A DNA stretch of 64,000 nucleotides from Atopsyche davidsoni (lineage: Eukaryota > Arthropoda > Insecta > Trichoptera > Hydrobiosidae). The position numbers and the translations under genes were made by a program. Location of the stretch: contig JAILWY010000029.1 of the NCBI GenBank assembly GCA_022113835.1, positions 134,001 through 198,000 of the forward strand, read 5' to 3'. The notes beneath the pieces are model-generated. The model had not been told where the DNA came from. It worked only from the letters and a program-made list of their open reading frames with translations, and did no database searches. Each line of letters starts with the position of its first letter. Within the stretch, counting starts at the first letter, position 1. Below, piece after piece: positions 13,381-26,003 of the stretch.

Positions 13381-13700
13381 TTGTGAAGACCGTCTCACAG
13401 TAAGTACGATTTTTGCCTATACAGGTTTTATTGATTGATAATGATTAAGTATATTTTTTCAAAAATTGAAAAATGATTGAAGAAACTCTCAGAAAAATAT
13501 CATCATGATTTGTGTGGTATTTAAATCCACACCCCCAAGCTTACATGGCCGATGCATTCGTTAGTATAATTGGTATGAACCGGTCATGTAAGCTTGGGGG
13601 TGCGGGTTCAAATCCCACACAAATTACGATGATATTTTTCTGAGAGTTTCTTTAATCATTTTTCAATATTATTTAAAAAATGTACTTAATCATTATCAAT
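13381..13700. repeat. fold-back repeat with mirrored tRNA-like B box
   Basis: Two arms of about 110-120 nt form a long inverted repeat around about 13545-13585. The left arm includes ATTGATAATGATTAAGTA, AAACTCTCAGAAAAATATCA, CCACACCCCCAAGCTTACAT. The right arm is its complement. The right arm reads GGGTTCAAATCCCACAC, a T-arm/B-box-like sequence, preceded by TTAGTATAATTGG (A-box-like). The element is related to the MITE at 58551-58765 and shares its left flank with 20565-20703. Confidence 0.8.
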
Positions 13701-13998
13701 GTTTTTTCTAATGTTGCGATGGCTAAAAATTTGAAATTAACTAAAATATTAGTTTTCCTTACGATAATGGAAGCTTTCATAATGTGCCAGCGACTGTTGC
13801 GTTTTCTACTGCCCATCAATCCTCTCCATCTCTGAAATAACCAATAATTTCCTTTATGTTACAATAATCGTAAGTATACAATAAAACAAAAAATGTTTTC
13901 AAAAATAGTTGCGTTAGAAAACGCATGCGTTAAATCTGCCCCCCACCGGAAGTCAGCAGTTTTTATTCCTTAAATTTCAATAATCGTAGGTTTAGTAA

Positions 13999-14200
13999 TC
14001 TATATATATAAAACACAAACTCTAAAACCGGCGGTTATTTGGCCGCTATAGGCTTTAGAACCGTCCAACCGATGTGCCTCAAACCGGTTTCATTTGAATG
14101 CCAATAATACTGAGGTTATTTTAGACCACTTAAATTAAAAATCCATCCATTAAATTAGCCATCACTCAACCAATTGTTACGTTTTAAAAGATCCCTCGCA
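13999..14200 (+). mobile_element. possible Helitron 5' end
   Basis: A then TCTATATATATAAAACACAA resembles the 5' terminus of many insect Helitrons. I found no matching hairpin plus CTRR end downstream, so the right boundary is arbitrary. Confidence 0.25.
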
Positions 14201-14379
14201 ATTACTCGCGACCGACTATTTTTCTTTTCACCCCCCCCCCCCCCCCCCTGAAATAAGTAATATTCATAAAATTACAAAAATCTGAAGTTAAGTAACTTAA
14301 ATATACATAGCAAATATTAATTGGTTTTTCCAATTGCATTCGAGTATTACACTTTTCACGCGTTACGCGCGGGCGAGCC

Positions 14380-14502
14380 AGCCTCGGAGTGCCTCGTGTT
14401 GGCTCGGACTGCCTCGGACTGCCTCGGAGTGCCTCGGACTGCCTCGGACTGGGCCGGACAGGCTCGTATTGGCTCTCAATGGCTCGGACATGCTCGGACG
14501 AC
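14380..14502. repeat. decamer minisatellite, GACTGCCTCG
   Basis: About 11-12 copies of GACTGCCTCG with drift to GACAGGCTCG, TATTGGCTCG and GACATGCTCG toward the right end. Confidence 0.88.
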
Positions 14503-14884
14503 ACAATGACCCAAAATCCACAAAAATGTCAAGTGGTCGTGAAAGGCGCAGGGCTATTCCCGGCGCGCCCCACATCCGCGCTCCCGCTCCATCAACTGCC
14601 GAGTGGCATCTCAGTCAACTATCGGGAATCTTTTCATTGATTTTTTTAATGAAAAAAAAAATCAGCTAAGAGTTTTTCATGCTCCTGAATTGTGACATAT
14701 CAAATATGAGCGAGCCGTGAGTCGTTTTAAAATTTCGAAATCGATAAGCAGGGAGAACAAAATTATTATTGATTATTGAAAATAACGTGTATTCATATAA
14801 AATAAATAATAAAATCCGTGGAGGCGCGCCGGCGGGTCAGTCAGTGGCTGCTGCAGGAGGCGTCGCCGGGCGTCCGGGCGCTCC

Positions 14885-15050
14885 GGGAATAGCCGGGGGC
14901 GGGGCGGGGCGGGGGGGAGGGGGGAGGGGGAGGGGCGCGGGGCGGGGCGGGGCGGGGGGAGGGGCGCGGGGAGGGGGGAGGGGGGGCCGGGGAGGGGGAG
15001 GGGCGCGGGGAGGGGGGTGGGGCGCGGGGAGGGGGAGGGGGGGGAGCGCC
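14885..15050. repeat. G-rich tract, GGGGCGGGG/GGGGAGGGG
   Basis: About 165 bp of G runs separated by single C, A or T on the + strand, similar in style to 7975-8105. It is bordered by ordinary AT-rich DNA. Confidence 0.8.
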
Positions 15051-15365
15051 ACCGGGATATTTCTGTCAATCCTGAATTCCATCGGCTTCTGACACCGCCG
15101 CAGAAATCATATCGCGCGGTTGTGTAACGCCTGACCCGCTATATCGCGGCTATTGTGTATCACACCTTTTAATTGAAATGCGATTTGAATTCAAAACGCT
15201 GTGATATCACACATATTGAATGCAACATGCTGTAATACACTTTGTATGCAATGCGCTGTGATTAACACCACATTTATTATATGGGACACGATGGAGTATG
15301 CAATATATTATATATATTTTATGCGATATGCTGAAATATCACTTTTTAATATATTACAAATATTT

Positions 15366-15820
15366 TTTTTTAATAAAATACTCGAGTGATTTTCCGCATG
15401 TTCGTTTTTTTATTTGTGACCGGTTTCGCCAACCTTTCACGTTGACATTATCAAGCAGATATAGTAAAAGCAACAATAGATGGCTAAATTCATTAAATTG
15501 AATATATTTTAATTACTTGAATAAACTCATCGCTTCTCTCCGATTCTGACCCTTTGACCGCAAGGTCTTTTAAAAAACTGTCGTAATTGTTTAAGGTTTA
15601 GAAATTTTTGACAGAGAGTACTCGGTGGAATTCCATTTTAATATTTTTTTGAATAAAATACATGATACTCTGAAAATACTCTGTTTGATAATGCCAACGG
15701 GAAAGGTTGGCGAAACTGGTCACAAATAAAAAACGAACATGTGGAAAATCACACGAGTATTTTATTAAAAAAAATATCAAAATGGAATTCCACCAAGTAC
15801 TCTCTGTCAAAAATATTAAA
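15366..15820. repeat. nested fold-back repeat with hammerhead-like remnants
   Basis: The outer palindrome has TTTTCCGCATGTTCGTTTTT and ACCGGTTTCGCCAACCTTTC near 15390-15440, with complements near 15690-15760. An inner or adjacent palindrome has GACAGAGAGTACTCGGTGGA near 15608 and its complement near 15790-15815. Two TTGATAA-T-GCCAAC...GTTGGC-GAAAC segments lie at 15416-15456 (-) and 15682-15724 (+). Confidence 0.75.
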
Positions 15821-16779
15821 ATATACATTATTATTAATAATTAGAGGATTCGCATTTTTTACTCGACAGGCAGATTTATTTTATAAAAAAATAGACATTA
15901 AATACAAATGTTTCAGAAACACGTTAAATATTGAGGATAAAAAAAACACATTTTATTCATTGGCCTCTTCGATACAGCCGTGAGGTGAAAAATACATTTA
16001 TGGCCGGTTAAATTTGTAATACTTCATGTGCACTCGAATATAAAACCAAACCACTTCGAAGAGCAACAAAATATTTTTGTACAAAACGAGATGTCATTAT
16101 ATTTCTCTTAATAATGTGCCAGATTGGAGTGTTTAGTTTTTCCTTTATTAGAAAGCGAATTGTTTTTAGTTGCTTGTCAATAAGATACCGAGTGTCTTGA
16201 GTTCTCTCAGCGCAATGTGTTTAAATATTTCGATTAGGAAAAAAAATATTTTTGTTTCCCCCAAACAAAATGTATTCAGTTATACCTCATAAAAGATCCT
16301 ATTTCTCTCTTGCAACCGAACAGATTATTTTACTAAAAATATGTCTCTTAAAATTAAATTTCGAGATTCTGTATTTCTTTTAGTTAATTTACAATAGTTC
16401 TCGGAGCTAGTCTCACAATACGATGTGTAGCTATCCCCTGATCCTGCGCGCAGGTTGTGGGGCTTACAAGATGTGGCTTAGGTGGTAGTAGTGTAGGAAA
16501 AAAAAAATTATGTGTGAAATAAATTAATTATATGTCTATGCAACTACTAAATGCTTTTAATAAAATAACATTTTTTAAATTCGTCAGAAAAAAATGTAAA
16601 CTCGAGACAACCTGAAAAGCTAAATTTGGAATTCAAAAACACTCGCTGTAGTCGAGCCGAGGGGAAGAGCGAAGATGAAATAGATTTCACCCTCGGCATT
16701 TCAATACTGAATTGGAATATAAACACGGCGGGCACTGAAGCACTTGTTTGTGTATTCTTCAGGTCTGCCTTGCGTCCAG

Positions 16780-16915
16780 CTGCCCCCCTGCCCCCCCGGC
16801 CCCGGCGCCCCCGCCCCCGCCCCCGCCCCTGGTGCCCCCGCCCCCGGTGCCCCCCCTGCCCCCCCCCCTGCCCCCCCCCCCCCTGCCCCCCCTGCCCCGG
16901 GAGCACTGCGCGGGG
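16780..16915. repeat. C-rich tract, CCCCCGCCCC/CCCCCCTG
   Basis: About 135 bp of C runs broken by G or TG. It is followed at once by a mixed GC-rich stretch ending in a strong donor-like ACG|GTGAGT at 17047. Confidence 0.8.
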
Positions 16916-19900
16916 CCGCAGTCAGCGTCGAGTGTTGCCACCGCCCGGGACCAGAGGCGCGCGCGTGCCGCCACTTCGCGGCCAGTTCGATACTTTTCGT
17001 CGTTCATATGTATTTTTTTAAGTGATTTAGTTTGTTTATCGAGACGGTGAGTGTTGTGCTGCAGGAGCTTACTTATTTGATTTATAACAAATTAACGGCG
17101 GGTGCACAGTGCTCTATCTTATTAATATTGCGGGTTTTTTTACTCACTCTTGTGGTTTTTTTCTAGGGGTTCGCTCGCCACCCTCGCGGGACTCAGGGCT
17201 AACATTTTTTTAGTTCCGTTAGAAAAACTGTGGTGTCCGTTTTTGGCTCTCTCTCATGAACGATCTATCTACAAGTGAAGTGCTCGAAATGGATTAATTT
17301 TTGCAGTTTTTTTTTACTATATTTTGTGTACACAATTTGACACATTAATGATATCCATCCATCTCTGTACTCGTATTGTGTCCAATATTTGCAGTACGAA
17401 TTGAAACCGCAAACACTTAGAACGTATCGATTGGCATACTTTTGCACTGGAATACCGCGGGTGCGAGTGATAATTTTTATTAGAATGACTATTTCATTCG
17501 ATTCGATAGGAAAGTGTTCGGCTCTTGAGTAAAATAAAAATTGAATTATAAAAAAACGAATGAACAGAGCAGTTATCGAACAATACGTAAGATAAATCGA
17601 CGCAGAGAACATGAAAACATTATCAAAAATCATTAATTTTATTCGCATGTTTAATTTATTGAAAATTTGATTTTTATGACTCGATAGCCGAATGAGAAGG
17701 AAGAAGGGTCTTTTTCAGCTTTTGCGAGTTAAGCAATAAAATATTACTGAAATACACAATATTGAATGTAAAACTCTTAAGTTACAATTTAACTGATTTC
17801 CGCTTGGTTTTGCACATGCTTCCCTGTAATAATACTTAGAATAAATGGATATTTACTATTAAATTTAAAGTATATTTTCGGTTACCATGTTACATAACTT
17901 GAAAGAAATCAAAAATCTTACTGTAGCTCTTGGTGTTTGGAAAATTTTAATACTTCTTCCTCATACCATTTTATAAGCTAAGTCCGTTGATATGCGTAAA
18001 ATATTAATAATTAAAAAATCTTAATGGAAATTTTTAAAAAGTTGGACTTTGATTGATATGACAAGTATTTGGATTAATTCTTGGGATTAATTCTTGGATT
18101 AATTCTTGTTAAATATTTAGATTAAGTCTTGAGATTAATTTTGAACACGTTTGAAAATTTAATTAGTCTAAAAAGGGCGAGGTTGCTTAAATGCCCCACT
18201 AATTAGTGATCTTACTTTAGGTTGTAAATATCTTTTTGAAATTCATGTTGAAAATATCCATAACAGACGAATAATTCAATTGATCGAATTCATTATTTTA
18301 CTAGTAAATTTAAGTATACACCTTTAAATCGAGGTTTCGCATTTTTACCTGTACAGTTATAATCGAGGTCCATGAAGCTCTACTCTAAAGGGAGAGTATT
18401 TTTAATTCATACACTGATTCGGGGAACGTTATGTATAAACATATATTGTTGTAGAAATATTTTAAATAATTGTAATTCACCTTTATGAGTAAGCTTTTTT
18501 TTCTGTGAAAATTAATTCCACTGGAGGAAAAACCTCAGCTAGAAATTATTGATTTTTTTACCGTTAAATATAAATAAACGTATTAAATACATGTTTTCGG
18601 CGATCGGAGGTGACTTCGCAATTATAACAGATAGAAATAAAAATCATACTTTTTAAATTTACTTGTTTAAGCAATATTTTATAAAAAGAAAGCAACATTG
18701 GAAGTCATGTTATGTTGTTGCATATTTTTGACCGACGGGAATGATTATCTGGTTTTCAGAATAAGCGAAAGCACATCCCGTTGAAGCTTTCGCTTCATTT
18801 CGAATACTAAATAAATCCGAATTATCATTCTGTCGAGTGTACAATACAGTGTTGTTTATAGAGAGAAAAACATGCATTTATAAAATATTTATTTTGATTC
18901 GTGTCTTGTTAAGTGAATGAACTTTATATGGTATTAGGAACTATAATAATGCGAAGCGGGTCAATTGGCAAAAGCACTGAGCGCTGATACCCCCAAAGAT
19001 ACATACTTATTCCACATATATCTGATATATTTAAGCAAATATAAATTCACTTGATCAAGTATGTAAAAAATTAAACAGCTCATTTTTTCTTTTATAAGGT
19101 TTAAATGAGTTTTATTGTTTTGTCAGTATTTGTATTATAGTTTAAAAATAGTCTTGCTGGCACATGGAATATAAATAGATCTTTGTTTGTTTATCTGACT
19201 TAATATTAAAAAAGATTGATGAAATATTTATTAAACATTACTTTACCTGCCCTAAGAATAAGAGGGTTGTATCAAGAAGTCTTAAAAAAAATAATTCATA
19301 TTGAACAGTTTACATATTTTATAAACATCACAATAAAGAGAAGTTCATAATATGATATGCTATGTAAAATCAATATAGATGAACCTTTTATACGCTTTTG
19401 AAATCGAATGTATTTTTAATCTAAATTACAATTTTTTGTATAACATATATAATAGAATACAACTTTTAACAACAGGTAAATTCATTTTTTATTTTTTTAT
19501 TTAACTAGGCTTTTGAATGTATTTTAATTAAATCATCAGTGGTGATAATGTTCAGAATTTAGCTTTACCATTAAAATATATCACATGTAAACAATCTTAA
19601 TACACGTTTATCCCTAGTAAATTTTTATTTTATCAAACCAGCTTTCTAAACGGACCAAAAATATTGGTGGATATTGAAAAACGGCAATGGTCACATCCTC
19701 TTATGTTTTTAGTAAATATTGTATTTATACTGATATGTATTTCTTTTATACATAGCAGTGAGGTTTTTGGACAGTTTCGGTTTTTTTATATTAGCCAAAA
19801 TATTTTATATTAAACAAATCATGTTGGATGAGTCATTGATTTTCTTTTATTTTACGAAAAAAGGAATTTTGAACGTATGGGGATGCAATCATCAAATCAC

Positions 19901-20564
19901 GTTCGATACAATTCTTCAATCATTTCATAAAAAGGTACACTGTGTGAAACTAATCAGAATAAATTAATTAAATAAAAATACTTTGAATCTAACGTAGTTT
20001 TGGAAGTCAAGGGATGAAATCATCAATAGTACTGTTCAACAAATAAAGTTATAAAAGTTTTTGTCGGTCGCAACGATTAATTAAACCTGGCTAAATAATG
20101 GTTTTCAATACCGAATTCAAATTTAAATTGACTAACAAAAACTCAATGAACAAAAGATAAAAAATAACAAACAATACCAAACACTTTAAACTCCTAATAA
20201 TACTAGGGGAAAAAAAATATTGTGCTAAAACACATCAACTAAAATAGTAAAAATAATGATTAAAAACATTATATTTTAGTGAAAACTATATTTCATATAT
20301 TTTTACTATTCAAATTTATTTAATACTGAATAAGTATTGTACTGGTGTATTATTTTCGAAAATAGACAAAAATCAAATAGATTTCAGGAGTTTTCAAGAA
20401 GTTTAATTTAATAAACAAGTCGATATGCTTTTTTGAAGGAATAAATATAAAAAATAATGACAATATCTTTTAAAATGATGTATGGTTATTGAGTTGAGCA
20501 AACGATTCATGGTATACACAGGTAGTAAAAAAATAATAAATACTTAAAATTATTATTGATTTTT

Positions 20565-20703
20565 TGTGAAGACCGTCTCACAGGAAGTACGATTTTGCCT
20601 ATACAGGTTTTATTGATTGATAATGATTAAGTACATTTTTTCAAATATTGAAAATTGATTATAGAAACTCTTAGAAAAATATCATCGTGATTTGTGTGGG
20701 ATT
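20565..20703 (+). repeat. partial copy of the 13.4-kb fold-back family
   Basis: Shares GTGAAGACCGTCTCACAG, CCTATACAGGTTTTATTGAT and AAAAATATCATCGTGATTTG in the same order as 13381-13520. It stops at the point where the tRNA-like part would begin, so it is one arm only. Confidence 0.75.
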
Positions 20704-23700
20704 AAAAGTATTTTAATGATTTATTAATACATGCCTTTTTCTAAAATTATACATACTATTTATAAATGACAGAATAATTGAACTCATTCCAATACATAAT
20801 ATGATTAGCTCAACGGATGTCAGACAACTTATTGTTTTTTTTGCTGTGATGTTTTACCAGAGCAATATTTTATTTAATGACTTTTCATGGAATTCATTAA
20901 TGTATTTATGAGTACGATCATTTTATTTAAAATGTACTGCGATATATTACTAATAATAAATTAAGCAAACCGTAGTTGTATCTGTGGGTTCCAATTTATT
21001 GTTTCTATTCTTTTCGGCATGCAGCGCTGTTTTCGTATGAATTGCATATTTAAAATATATTTGCTGTATTTTAACTTGATTATTAATTATATATTTATAA
21101 ACACACATTGTTTATTGTGTAAACAATCTGTAATTAGGTTCTCGATACGCTCATGAAACGAAGAGAAAATTTTTCATCACTTTTTTTCGAATCCCAGTAG
21201 TATAACGATGTTTCACATGTAAATCGCCTAAAATCATATCTTGTACGAAATAGATATATACGAGTGGAAAATGCGAATTTATCCAATATTTAGTTTAAAC
21301 CGTTAATTGGAAATCGCAGAGATTTTTGGCTTTTTTTTAATAAACAATGCTTGTATAATTTAAAGTACATTTACGCGTCCAAGAGCTCTCGCCGTCAATG
21401 AAGCATACTGAGCCTCATTTTTATTATTATTAAAAATAAATAAAAATCTAGATATAAAGTATGTTTTCATTCGTTATATACAAGCGAATAAATTTAATTA
21501 TGTTTTAATTTTATATGGAGTAATTGATTTGATATTATTTAAAATTTAAAACTGCTTTATACGTTTTTACAAAATGCCCATATGGTTTGTTTTGATAGAA
21601 TTTATTATTGAATATTTATATGAAAAAGGCAAGTAAATAAAAATGATCTATGACGTTGCTTGAATACCGTGAACGCACAATTAATCGATTTTGGCATATT
21701 TTATTTAAAAAAATCCATAAAATCATATTCAGTTGCATGACACGGGGCTCCAGGTTCGGATCTCGGTGGGGATATATATTTTTAATTTATACAATTAAAA
21801 ATATACATCTCCAATACATTAGTTTAAAACAAGAAATTGTAATTATTATTTTCTTGTTAATCTTAAGAAATGTCTGAACTAAACGAGGATGATGTCGGTT
21901 AAAACTGACAAATATGTTATATAGTAAATGCTATGGAAAATCTGAAAGAAAGATGAAAAGCGTCGGCTATCCCGAGTGTCCGTTTATTTGTTGGAACATC
22001 TTGTAAAGTACGTCATATTGAGTAAGTTACCACCGCTTATCCCCCGTAAGCGTTAAACGTAAAAGCCCTGAAACGTGTCAATGAATGAAGTAGAATATTG
22101 TTTATTCGAGTTGTCCATTACTCCCAAAACATCTTGCTTAGAAAAAGTTAAGGATGTCGGTAATCCCGAGTATCCGTTAGTTGTCGCCAACGTCCGGTAA
22201 ACTTTATTTAGCGCAGGGAATCAGAAGGACGCAAGTTATGTTAGGAAGATGATTGTAACTCTTGCATTGCTCTGACGAGAAGGTCAATCTTCTTCTTCGG
22301 GAACTCCTCCTCGCGAGAGGACGGCGATCATCTCTCTGAACGTATCCATATCTTATCATATCGTATCATATATTTTCTTCAATGAGTAGGCTGTATTTGG
22401 AATTTCGGAAAAGTATCAGGACGTGGTCCGAGTAGCTCCGAGTTGAGAGGCGGGTTGTTTCGGCGGGCGGCGGGCAGCGGTTGTGGGCACAAAGGTGGCG
22501 TGGGCGGCGGCACACATTCTGCCTCGATTAATAAGCGCGGCGTATACACATAAAAGAAGAGAAATCGGAGATAAGCGCGCAGCCCGCGTATTAATAGCCG
22601 CGCGGACGCAAATACCGGCGCCGCGTAACCCGAACCAGTCGCGCGCCGCCAAGCACTCCGCGCACTCCTGCCCTCCTCGCCCTCCTCGCCCTCCTCACGC
22701 TGCACGGAGGCTGCCTTCAATTAAAGAAAGGAAAAAGATATTCCGAATGTTCGGGACTTATCTCCTCCCTCTGATAAAATACCTCGTATTGACTCGGAGA
22801 GTGGGAGTGGCTGCAGCGCCCGCGCCTCGGGTGTGCATCGTATCCGCCGTTTTCCATGACTTCAGGGATTCGGCTTAAATAAACGATGACCATCATTTTG
22901 TGACTTATTAAGTTTTATCGTATAGGTCCAGTATGAACTCCCGCATAGTAGATACTTGTTTCTCAAAAAATCAAAACTTTTTTTCTATTACTCTTCAAGA
23001 GTCACCCAAGAAGAAGACCACCCCCTGTCCCCATCCCCCGGCAGGCTCTATCTCAAACCGATGTGCCACCCGGCCTCATTGACTTCCTCCGCTAGTATCC
23101 TACTAATTAACCGACTGACAAGGAGCAGAAATAGAGTTTTACTGAAATTAGCTAGCTTCCGACCCTCAAACGAACCATAGGAGATGGTAGCTGCGATTCT
23201 GCTAAATTAAAAAAAAACTGAAATAATATTTGCTCTACCCAGAAGCAGATTTAAAAACCTTTGTCGAACAAGCAAGCGAAAATGTGTGATTGCCTAAGCG
23301 CGTGAATGTCTTAGATGTTTTTATTTTCTCATTACTTTTCCTGAATACCGGTTCAATTTTGGCACAGCGACGACATAAAAATTGTCATTTTTTTATTAGA
23401 CGAACACCTGAGTGAATAGGAGGCAGTGATGCAGTTACGTGCTCGTGTCCCCGAGGTCACTCGTTGGTCTCTGTCGTCTTAGAAGGATTTTTTATATGAT
23501 CGGACGTTTTGTATGCTTACTAGATCACGAGATGTTCACATTTGGCACAGTGACGACTTACAAAAAAAGATCGCCTGAGCAGTAAGAGAAAACTATGCAC
23601 TCTCTTGAAATGTTTGCAGACTAGTGACGGTTAAAAAAATTACGAAAAGTGATACACCTTCCTCTTTGTGCTCGTGTTCTTCTCGAGGGTCGCGAAGGCT

Positions 23701-25356
23701 AAGTCGTTTCCTTTCAGAAATCTGTTGTGACTTAGCAAGTGAGAAATTGAGATAATTTATATGACCACTGGACGTCTTGCGAAGACTTGAAGAGAAGGTG
23801 GCGCCGGTGCTCGCGCAGGAAGTGGGTCGCCCGGCGGCCTCCGAGGTTCTTGCTGGGAAACGTTTCCTTTCTTCAGCCAAGAATCTAAATCCAGCCAGAG
23901 CGCAGAAGAATGCGCCGCTTGGCAGCCGCTGGCGTTTTTTCCCGTTGGAAATATATTTTATGAGAAAACTATCAATTATTTCATAAACCTGCCCGAGTGT
24001 GTAAGAAATCCAACATTTTAATCAAAAAATTATATGCAGGGTGGGTTCACGCGAGCTCGCAGGCATTATCCACAAGATACTGAATTAATTTGTGATATTT
24101 TTTTTTATTTAAAATTATTAACGAATATAACTAAATGGCTAGTAAGTAACCATAATTTTTATTCCAGATAGCTCTTAAAGACGAAAAAGCCCAGAAGTAA
24201 AAATGTTCGTAATTTCCTAGCTATTTGTATATCTTGTTTAAATATGAAGTATTATTAATTAAATCAGTTTGCAGTAGATAATCTACACGAACACGGGGAC
24301 AGTGAGAACTCTTTCGTTCTTTAGCTCGTTCGTCAAGCAAATGATCCAAGGTTTTCAGTTGTATTTAAAAACCTTCATGAAAATGTGACAAACATGATAT
24401 TTTTAATGCATTATAGAAAATTAAATACCGATGTGAGGCTTTTGGTAGCCAAAATGCATTATCGGTTATAAATATGATATTCGTTAAAGATGTATTTATT
24501 TCATAGCACTCCTCTTTATAAACATAAATACATCTAAATGCTTTGTAAGAATACTGAGATTTACTTTACATCATCGAGACTCCATTAAGTGCCCAATCAG
24601 TTTCACGTTGCCACTTTAGAGCGAATGAGTTCTTAAGATCTCAACGAAAACTAGAAATTAAAATTAAAACCTAACCTTGTAAAATTTATTATTTTGTTTA
24701 ATATGGCAACCATTCTCAGCACTCCTGGAATGTATAATAGCTATAAAGTTACAAAACCCGCTCGGAGAGTATTCATAAAGTTTAGGTATGTCGAGTTTTT
24801 TTTTAACATTTTATTTATTTAAATTATAGGAAAAGGAGAGCTTATAATTTTTTTTAACAAAATGCTGATAGCAAAAAAGGCAGTGTGGATTTAAATATTA
24901 ATTATTGCGGCTTGTACTTGACAGCTGATCTAAACTTTGCGGGCCCCTGCGAGATGATTCACCTTACAAGTTGTGGGCAACTTGCAAGTGGGCACGCACA
25001 AATTGCACCAAAGCAAAACGGTGCCAACGATTTCTTATGCACTTTTATAATCTACGCGGCAGCGCTGCCCGGCATTTATTGATTCATTAGAGTTTAATTA
25101 ATAGAGGGTCTGTTGTGATTAGTCTTCTTGGACTAAACTGAAACAGGTTTGTGCCTAATTACGCTAGAAGTTCTGTGTTATTGAGTGATTTACCGTTTTT
25201 TTTTGAACATTTGTATAAATGGCATGACACTGCTCTCGTCTTGTTTACTAATTATTATCAAAAACAAACCATTTTAATGTTTAAATTTTACATACATTGC
25301 TTGCCCTTACAGTTCTAATACGTACAATGATTCATAATACCACAATAAGCATTACG

Positions 25357-25424
25357 CGAGTGAGCGAGTGAGTGAGTGAGTGAGTGAGTGAGTGAGTGAG
25401 TGAGTGAGTGAGTGAGTGAGTGAG
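25357..25424. repeat. (GAGT)n microsatellite
   Basis: About 17 copies of GAGT, preceded by two GAGC units. Confidence 0.92.
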
Positions 25425-25877
25425 GGCGGCATCACAACAGGTCGCCCGGTCTCGGCAGGTGTGGAGCACGCAGGGTTGCGCAACCCGCCCGCGCCGCATG
25501 CCCGCCTGCCTGGCGACAGTGCGCGATCGCTCATGTGGCGCAACGGGCCCGCTGTTTGCGACGCTGACCAAATCAGCTGTTGTAGATCATAATGCGCTGG
25601 GAATATTCTCGGACTGCTTATCTTCTCGATCGAAAGCTCACTCTTTGAAACAATCATCAATCTACTCGAGCGCGCTTTCTGTTGTTTCATATTTTGGGAG
25701 GCAGGGGCGTGCGGCAAAAGCATCCCAAAATATTTATTTTAAATTAATTATAATCCGATTAAATAAATTTCAAATAAAATAAATTTCAATAAATAATTTT
25801 ATAAAAAAATATACCCGGGAGGCTCATTTCATATTTGACAAATCAAACTTTTTCATTAATACACAAATTACGTCTTC

Positions 25878-26003
25878 AGATTTACTTCGTCCTTAGTGGA
25901 GCTGGTATTGCTCGGATTCTCCAAATATGGCTCAGCACCAGAACCGAAACGTCGGACGAATCAAAGTACAACGCGGCGCAACACCCAAGAGCGAAGTAAA
26001 TCT
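25878..26003. repeat. short fold-back repeat with GAAACGTC
   Basis: Perfect 12-nt end arms AGATTTACTTCG and CGAAGTAAATCT. The interior contains CCGAAACGTCGGAC, a clause common near Penelope-like and retrozyme-like repeats, but no CTGANGA core could be found upstream of it. Confidence 0.5.

Noticed and set aside
14202..15092. Several 60-110-codon frames over the decamer and G-rich tracts
   Set aside because: Low-complexity artefacts of tandem repeats, with no conserved protein features.
25878..26003. GAAACGTC clause as another hammerhead
   Set aside because: Only the GAAAC/GTC half is present. No CTGANGA-like core or stem II partner could be found in the right place.
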